Assembly (NCBI GenBank): GCA_964546995.1
Contig: CAZJKO010000042.1
Coordinates: 1-8,994, forward strand
Direction: 5' to 3'
Length of the DNA: 8,994 nucleotides
Origin: CAZJKO01 sp964546995
Lineage (GTDB): Bacteria > Bacillota_I > Bacilli_A > RF39 > UBA660
Part shown: in pieces, positions 5,019 to 8,994 of the stretch
Layout of the letters: the number at the start of each line of letters is the position of its first letter
How positions within the stretch are numbered: the stretch's first letter is position 1
Position numbers and translations under genes: made by a program
Notes under the pieces: generated by a model
Seen by the model: the letters and a program-made list of their open reading frames with translations, nothing else
Database searches by the model: none
What the model was told of the DNA's origin: nothing

Positions 5019-6256
5019 TCTTCTTTTGTTGTTTTAATATACAGTTTGTAGGTAAGGGGTTTGATGATTAAATCAAATTCACCTATGTATTCTGTAATGA
5101 GCGAATTGTATCCTAATTTCATTTCGTTTAAGCCGTGGTACTCGTTGATTTCGTTCCAGTTTCCTGTTACGGCGTTTAGATTAAAGTACTTAAAACCTTG
5201 TTCTTTATATTTTTTGATCATTTCCCATTTTAGAAAATAAGTTGGATTCAATGTTTTGTATTTTGTATCGTATCCTTCAATGAATAAATGAGCTGTATCA
5301 TTGTATTCCATGATGGCAATACCACCAACGATAATTCCTTCAGGATATTGTTTTAACAGATTGGTTGACCAAACTAAATTTCTTTTATGGGCATTTAATA
5401 GTTTGTCTGATTCCATTTTTTTGTTTAGGATTTTTCTTAGTTCTGTTCCTTTTTGTCCTGCTGTTTGCATGGTTTTGTTTAATTTTTCATTGATGTCCAA
5501 TTCTTTTTCATAGGCATCTTTCGTGTGTGTTACAAATTGTTCTGTGTTTAGTTTGGCGTAATACACTTTGAATTGGTTCGGAAACTCTTTTTGGAATTGT
5601 TGATAATATTCTAAAGATTTATTGTGTTTTCTTTTGATGAATTCAAAGAAAGTTGTTAAATCATCGTTTTCTAATTCCGTTAAATTTAATCCAATGCGAT
5701 TTGCTTTTCTGATTTTATTTCGCGTTTGTTTGCTAAAGTTTTTGTATAGTACATTTGCGTCTTCATTTAGAGTTGTAATCGCTTCCCATCTAGGTTTCAT
5801 CGTTTCAAAGAAGTTATTTTTTCCATGGTGGATGAATCCTGCTTTTCTTAGTGATTCCATAATTTCATTTATTTCTTTGTTGTAGCTTGTAATTTCTTCT
5901 TTTTTATTATAGATGGCACAAGGAATAGGTGGGTCCATTTTTAAATACATGAAATTTTGTTTTCTTAATAAGCGTTTGATGCGATCTGCTAGTTCTTTGG
6001 TCTTCTTTTTGTCCGTGTAATCAAAAAGCATTCCTTTAGGAGCATAGACAAATTTATGGTTCATCATCGCTTCTCTATAAATTAAAAGAGATGCACCTAA
6101 GAGTTTTTCTTCTTCGTCGATGAAACCTACATAGTGGATGTTAAAACCAAAATGTTTCATAATTCTTCCATAGTTTGTTGTTTGATAGAAGTTGCGATAC
6201 GGATGACTCTTAGCGTAGTTTTCAAATTCTTCTTCTTGTAATGTGATGATTTTCAT
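5009..6256 (-). CDS. FemX/MurM-family peptidoglycan bridge aminoacyltransferase
   Basis: FemABX-family enzymes move an amino acid from aminoacyl-tRNA to the lysine side chain of lipid II or of a growing interpeptide bridge at the inner face of the membrane. The 415-residue length fits. Motifs in family order are YQTTNYG (24-30), YAPKGMLFDY (71-80), KMDPPI (106-111), FFETMKPRW (149-157) and KQTRNKIRKANRIG (176-189). A strongly charged, helical, probably coiled-coil arm (about 235-300) as in FemA and FemX follows, then GGIAI (311-315), GYDTKYKTLNPTYFLKWEM (328-346) and NAVTGNW...YHGLNEMKLG (361-382). These correspond to two GNAT-like lobes interrupted by the arm. There is no signal peptide. AAGGAGG (plus-strand 6264-6270) lies 7 nt before ATG. 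It is divergent from murD, another lipid II pathway gene. Which residue is added, and whether it is the first, cannot be read from sequence, so I leave the symbol blank. Confidence 0.9.
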   Translation of the reverse strand: MKIITLQEEEFENYAKSHPYRNFYQTTNYGRIMKHFGFNIHYVGFIDEEEKLLGASLLIYREAMMNHKFVYAPKGMLFDYTDKKKTKELADRIKRLLRKQNFMYLKMDPPIPCAIYNKKEEITSYNKEINEIMESLRKAGFIHHGKNNFFETMKPRWEAITTLNEDANVLYKNFSKQTRNKIRKANRIGLNLTELENDDLTTFFEFIKRKHNKSLEYYQQFQKEFPNQFKVYYAKLNTEQFVTHTKDAYEKELDINEKLNKTMQTAGQKGTELRKILNKKMESDKLLNAHKRNLVWSTNLLKQYPEGIIVGGIAIMEYNDTAHLFIEGYDTKYKTLNPTYFLKWEMIKKYKEQGFKYFNLNAVTGNWNEINEYHGLNEMKLGYNSLITEYIGEFDLIIKPLTYKLYIKTTKEEKK

Positions 6257-6283
6257 TTGTATTCCTCCTTACGAAATTATTTC

Positions 6284-6312
6284 ATTATATCATAAATACT
6301 TATGTAATACAA
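6284..6312 (-). promoter_or_regulatory. Promoter of the FemX-like gene
   Basis: On the minus strand a perfect TATAAT (plus positions 6284-6289) is preceded by TGA, giving an extended -10. TTGTAT (6307-6312) lies 17 nt upstream and matches only the TTG of the -35 box, which is tolerable with an extended -10. Initiation would be near 6277, about 20 nt before the start codon. It stands back to back with the murD promoter. Confidence 0.6.
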
Positions 6313-6321
6313 TAAAATTTA

Positions 6322-6350
6322 TTTAAAAAGATAGTTCCTTGTAGTATAAT
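6322..6350 (+). promoter_or_regulatory. Promoter of murD-eno, with a very short leader
   Basis: A perfect TATAAT at 6345-6350 has TTTAAA (6322-6327, 4/6) as -35 at 17-nt spacing. Initiation near 6357 would fall inside the ribosome binding site AAAGAGG (6354-6360), giving a leader of only about 13 nt before ATG 6370. The -10 box overlaps the upstream in-frame ATG at 6349, which argues strongly against using that start. Confidence 0.6.
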
Positions 6351-6369
6351 GAAAAAGAGGCGATTGATT

Positions 6370-7722
6370 ATGTTTGAACATAAAAAAATATTTATTTTGG
6401 GTTTTGCTAGAAGTGGTTATGAAGCTAGTAAAGTGTTGTTAAAAAGAGGAAATACTGTTTTGTTAAATGATGCTAAAAAGGAAGAAGATCAGGATCAGGA
6501 ACAGGTAGATGAACTTCGGTCGATGGGGATTCAGTTTGTCTTTGGGATGCATCCTGATGATCTTTTGGATGAGAGTTTTGACTACTTAATTAAAAATCCT
6601 GGGGTTCCCATCGATCATAAATATGTTTTGAAGGCAAGAGAGTTAGGTATTCCTGTTATCAATGAAGTGGAAATGGCTTATTTGTTGCTTCCTAGTGATG
6701 TGACTTTGATTGGGATTACGGGGACTAATGGGAAGACGACGACGACGACACTTATTTATTCGATTTTGAAGGAAGCAGGTATGCGTGTCCATTTGACGGG
6801 AAATATTGGTTATCCACTTTGCAGTTTTTTAGATCAAGTGAAAAGTGGCGATACGATTGTGATGGAAGTTTCTTGTCAACAGTTAGAAAATGTGGATCAG
6901 TTTCGACCTTCGATTGCTGTTATGACGAATCTTTCTCCTGCACACATTGACTTTTTAAAAAGTTACGATAATTATAAGCGAGTTAAGGGGAAGATTTTTG
7001 CAAGGCAGGATTCTTCTTGTGTTGCAATTTTGAATATTGAGAATCAAGATGTATTGGATCTTACCAAAAATATTTCGGCACGGTCTAAATACTTTTCTAG
7101 TCAACATGAGATTAATGGATGCTATATCAAAGATGAAGCTATTTATTATTACGATGAGAAGGTTTTGGATCTTTCTCGTGTTTTGGTAAGTGGTGTTCAT
7201 AACTATGAGAACATTATGGCAGCGATTATGGTTGTTAAAGAACTTGGGGTATCTAACGATGCTATTGTTCGTGTTATCGATCAGTTTAAAGGGGTAGAAC
7301 ATCGCCTTGAGTTTGTCGATACGATTTCTGGAGTTAAGTTCTATAATGATTCAAAGGCGACGAATAATAAGTCAACGCAAATTGCGTTATCGGCCTTTTC
7401 TTGTCCTACGATTTTGATTATGGGGGGACTTGATCGAGGTCAGGACTTTACGGAGCTTACTCCATATATGGCGAATGTCAAAGCAATTGTATGTTATGGG
7501 GAAAACAAGGACAAGATAAAAATGTATGCTGAGGCGATTGGAAAAGAGGTCTATGTTTTTGATCATCTTAAGGAAGCTTCCATGTATGCTTATTCCCTTT
7601 CTTGTGAAGGAGATGTGGTTTTATTGAGTCCTGCGACGGCGTCTTGGGATCAATATGCTTGTTTTGAAGATCGAGGGATAGAATTTAAACAAATAGTGGA
7701 GGAGATTAAACATGAAAATTAA
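6370..7722 (+). CDS. murD: UDP-N-acetylmuramoyl-L-alanine--D-glutamate ligase
   Basis: MurD is the cytoplasmic ATP-dependent ligase that adds D-glutamate to UDP-MurNAc-L-alanine. From ATG 6370 the protein has 450 residues, the usual size. Landmarks are the N-terminal Rossmann-like LGFARSGYEASKVL (10-24), the ATP loop GITGTNGKTTTTTL (115-128), EVSCQQLE (166-173), TNLSPAHIDF (186-195), HNYEN (277-281), YNDSKATN (325-332), GGLDRGQDF (352-360) and LLSPATASWDQ...FEDRG (418-436), covering the three Mur ligase domains. EVSCQQL replaces the common EVSSFQL. The longer reading from ATG 6349 is rejected because that codon overlaps a TATAAT box, while AAAGAGG (6354-6360) lies 9 nt before 6370. Its 3' end overlaps eno by 11 nt. 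murD normally sits in the dcw division and cell-wall cluster, so this location is displaced; a divergent FemX-like gene gives it cell-wall company. Confidence 0.96.
   Translation: MFEHKKIFILGFARSGYEASKVLLKRGNTVLLNDAKKEEDQDQEQVDELRSMGIQFVFGMHPDDLLDESFDYLIKNPGVPIDHKYVLKARELGIPVINEVEMAYLLLPSDVTLIGITGTNGKTTTTTLIYSILKEAGMRVHLTGNIGYPLCSFLDQVKSGDTIVMEVSCQQLENVDQFRPSIAVMTNLSPAHIDFLKSYDNYKRVKGKIFARQDSSCVAILNIENQDVLDLTKNISARSKYFSSQHEINGCYIKDEAIYYYDEKVLDLSRVLVSGVHNYENIMAAIMVVKELGVSNDAIVRVIDQFKGVEHRLEFVDTISGVKFYNDSKATNNKSTQIALSAFSCPTILIMGGLDRGQDFTELTPYMANVKAIVCYGENKDKIKMYAEAIGKEVYVFDHLKEASMYAYSLSCEGDVVLLSPATASWDQYACFEDRGIEFKQIVEEIKHEN
7698..7704 (+). promoter_or_regulatory. Ribosome binding site of eno inside murD
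   Basis: GGAGGAG lies 7 nt before the eno ATG (7712) and within the last codons of murD. It fixes the eno start and shows that eno has its own strong initiation signal despite overlapping murD. Confidence 0.85.
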
Positions 7723-8932
7723 GGATATTAAGGCTCGAGAAATTTTAGATTCCAGGGGGAATCCGACAGTTGAAGTTGATGTTATTTTAGAAGATGGTAC
7801 AGTGGGGAGAGCTTCGGTTCCCAGTGGTGCATCGACGGGTGAACGAGAAGCGTTGGAGCTTCGCGATGGAGAGAAACGTTTTTTAGGAAAAGGTGTACAA
7901 AAGGCAGTGGCACACGTCAATTCTCAGATTCGTGATCTTCTTCTTTCTCATGATGTTTTTGATCAAGAGGGAATCGACTATGCCATGATCGAACTAGATG
8001 GGACGAAGACGAAGAGTCGGTTAGGTGCTAATGCCATTCTCGGCGTTAGTATGGCTTGTTTGAAGGCTGCTGCTCTTTCTCGTGGGGTTCCTCTTTATCA
8101 GTATGTTGGTGATGGTAAGACATTGCCACGTCCCATGATGAACATTTTAAACGGGGGCGCTCATGCGGATAATAATTTGGATTTTCAAGAGTTCATGATT
8201 ATTCCACAGCGCGATACGATTCATGAACGCATTCGTGTTGGAGCGGAAGTGTTTCATCATTTAAAAGAAGTTTTGAAGAGAGAGGGTTATGCGACTAGCG
8301 TGGGCGATGAAGGTGGTTTTGCACCAAATCTTTCTTCTAATAAGAAAGGATTCGACGTCATTATGAAGGCGATTTCTGAAGCTGGGTATGTGCCAGGCGA
8401 AGATGTTTTTTTGGGAATTGATGTTGCAGCAAGTGAATTCTACGAAGACGGATGTTATCATTTGAAAGGGGAAGGACGGACGCTTACTAGTACCGAACTC
8501 ATTTCTTTTTACGAAGAGTTGGTCGATACGTATCCGATCATTTCCATTGAAGATCCTGTCGATGAAAACGATTGGGAAGCATTTACGTTACTTACTTCTA
8601 AGTTAGGTGATCGAGTTCAATTGGTCGGTGATGATTTATTTGTTACCAATAAAGAGTGTTTACAAAAAGGGATCGATTTAAATGCGGGAAATGCCATTTT
8701 GATCAAAGTGAATCAGATTGGAACGATTACGGAAACCAAAGAAACGATCGATCTTGCTAGACGTTATGGATATAAGACCATCATTTCTCACCGTAGTGGA
8801 GAAACGGAGGATACGACGATTGCTGATCTTGCGGTAGGTTGGGATTTAGGACAGATTAAAACAGGTTCTATGTCACGGACAGATCGCGTTTCTAAATACA
8901 ATCAATTAATGCGAATCGAAGAAGAAATTTAA
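7712..8932 (+). CDS. eno: Enolase, with short C-terminus
   Basis: Enolase interconverts 2-phosphoglycerate and phosphoenolpyruvate in glycolysis. The active site is complete: SGAST (38-42), GGAHADNN with His151, Glu160, DEGG with Glu200, the Mg ligands Asp237, Glu280 and Asp307, Lys332 in LIKVNQ, SHRSGETED (359-367), and Lys383 in QIKTGSMSRTDR. At 406 residues it is shorter than the common 425-435. The protein stops at YNQLMRIEEEI, lacking the roughly 17-20 residue tail seen in B. subtilis and E. coli, with small loop deletions elsewhere. No continuation of that tail is found in the other frames, so this looks like a natural end and not a frameshift. It overlaps murD by 11 nt in another frame and should be co-transcribed and translationally coupled with it. 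This differs from the usual gapA-pgk-tpi-pgm-eno grouping. Confidence 0.97.
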   Translation: MKIKDIKAREILDSRGNPTVEVDVILEDGTVGRASVPSGASTGEREALELRDGEKRFLGKGVQKAVAHVNSQIRDLLLSHDVFDQEGIDYAMIELDGTKTKSRLGANAILGVSMACLKAAALSRGVPLYQYVGDGKTLPRPMMNILNGGAHADNNLDFQEFMIIPQRDTIHERIRVGAEVFHHLKEVLKREGYATSVGDEGGFAPNLSSNKKGFDVIMKAISEAGYVPGEDVFLGIDVAASEFYEDGCYHLKGEGRTLTSTELISFYEELVDTYPIISIEDPVDENDWEAFTLLTSKLGDRVQLVGDDLFVTNKECLQKGIDLNAGNAILIKVNQIGTITETKETIDLARRYGYKTIISHRSGETEDTTIADLAVGWDLGQIKTGSMSRTDRVSKYNQLMRIEEEI

Positions 8933-8962
8933 TTTTTAAAAAAACGTTAAATCAATCTGAAG

Positions 8963-8979
8963 TGCATAGATAATATGCA
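8963..8979. repeat. Small hairpin after eno
   Basis: TGCATA (8963-8968) and TATGCA (8974-8979) form a 6-bp stem with loop GATAA, starting 30 nt after the eno stop. No T tract follows inside the window, so it is not a convincing terminator. The real end of the murD-eno transcript probably lies beyond the window edge. Confidence 0.35.
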
Positions 8980-8994
8980 TAACGACTCAAAAAG

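Noticed and set aside
6349..6369. Upstream ATG start for murD adding MKKRRLI
   Set aside because: The ATG overlaps a perfect TATAAT and has no binding site, while ATG 6370 has AAAGAGG at 9 nt and gives the normal MurD N-terminus.
6810..6818. DnaA-box-like TTATCCACT inside murD
   Set aside because: A single mismatched site within a conserved coding stretch; expected by chance.
8933..8994. Frameshifted remainder of enolase
   Set aside because: None of the other frames after 8932 encodes residues like the usual enolase tail; stops come quickly.
1..8994. Mobile element, CRISPR array, tRNA or rRNA
   Set aside because: No transposase or integrase, no regularly spaced repeats, and no tRNA or rRNA signatures were seen. 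The phage-like flavour of the Myb protein alone is not enough to call a prophage.

Overview
The window reads as chromosomal DNA from an AT-rich Bacillota, most likely a gut-type Bacilli lineage near the RF39 or Erysipelotrichia groups. That placement is inferred from protein resemblance and composition and was not tested by search. Tryptophan is encoded by TGG in long intact frames, so the standard bacterial code applies. All eight protein genes that end in the window stop with TAA.

Layout. Bases 1-363 hold the 3' end of fusA (EF-G), followed by a complete tuf (EF-Tu, 436-1626) with its own probable promoter and a strong terminator. Next comes a regulatory spacer (1627-1811) with two convergent DnaA-box-like sites and an extended -10 promoter. 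It leads into a translationally coupled pair: a protein with five Myb/SANT-like helix-turn-helix units around a winged-helix-like segment (1812-2867), and an alternative sigma factor resembling sporulation SigE/SigK (2867-3514). The spacer 3515-3783 is not empty. It has a good promoter (3530-3558), about 135 nt of sequence that can fold around a long closing helix and present a poly-G loop, and an intrinsic terminator (3670-3700), so it is a candidate small RNA gene. A secreted or surface protein with a SipW/TasA-type signal region follows (3784-4980). A terminator at 4982-5018 is shared with a convergent FemX/MurM-like peptidoglycan bridge enzyme on the minus strand (5009-6256). Back-to-back promoters at 6284-6350 separate that gene from a murD-eno operon (6370-8932) whose two genes overlap by 11 nt.

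How the parts relate. fusA and tuf serve translation elongation. femX-like and murD both act on peptidoglycan precursors and are divergently transcribed from neighbouring promoters; eno (glycolysis) is coupled to murD. The least ordinary part is 1690-3780: a possible DnaA-responsive operon of a multi-Myb regulator plus a sporulation-type sigma factor, then an apparently undescribed structured RNA, then a surface protein whose upstream region loosely resembles a SigE-type promoter. Any functional link among these is inference from position only.
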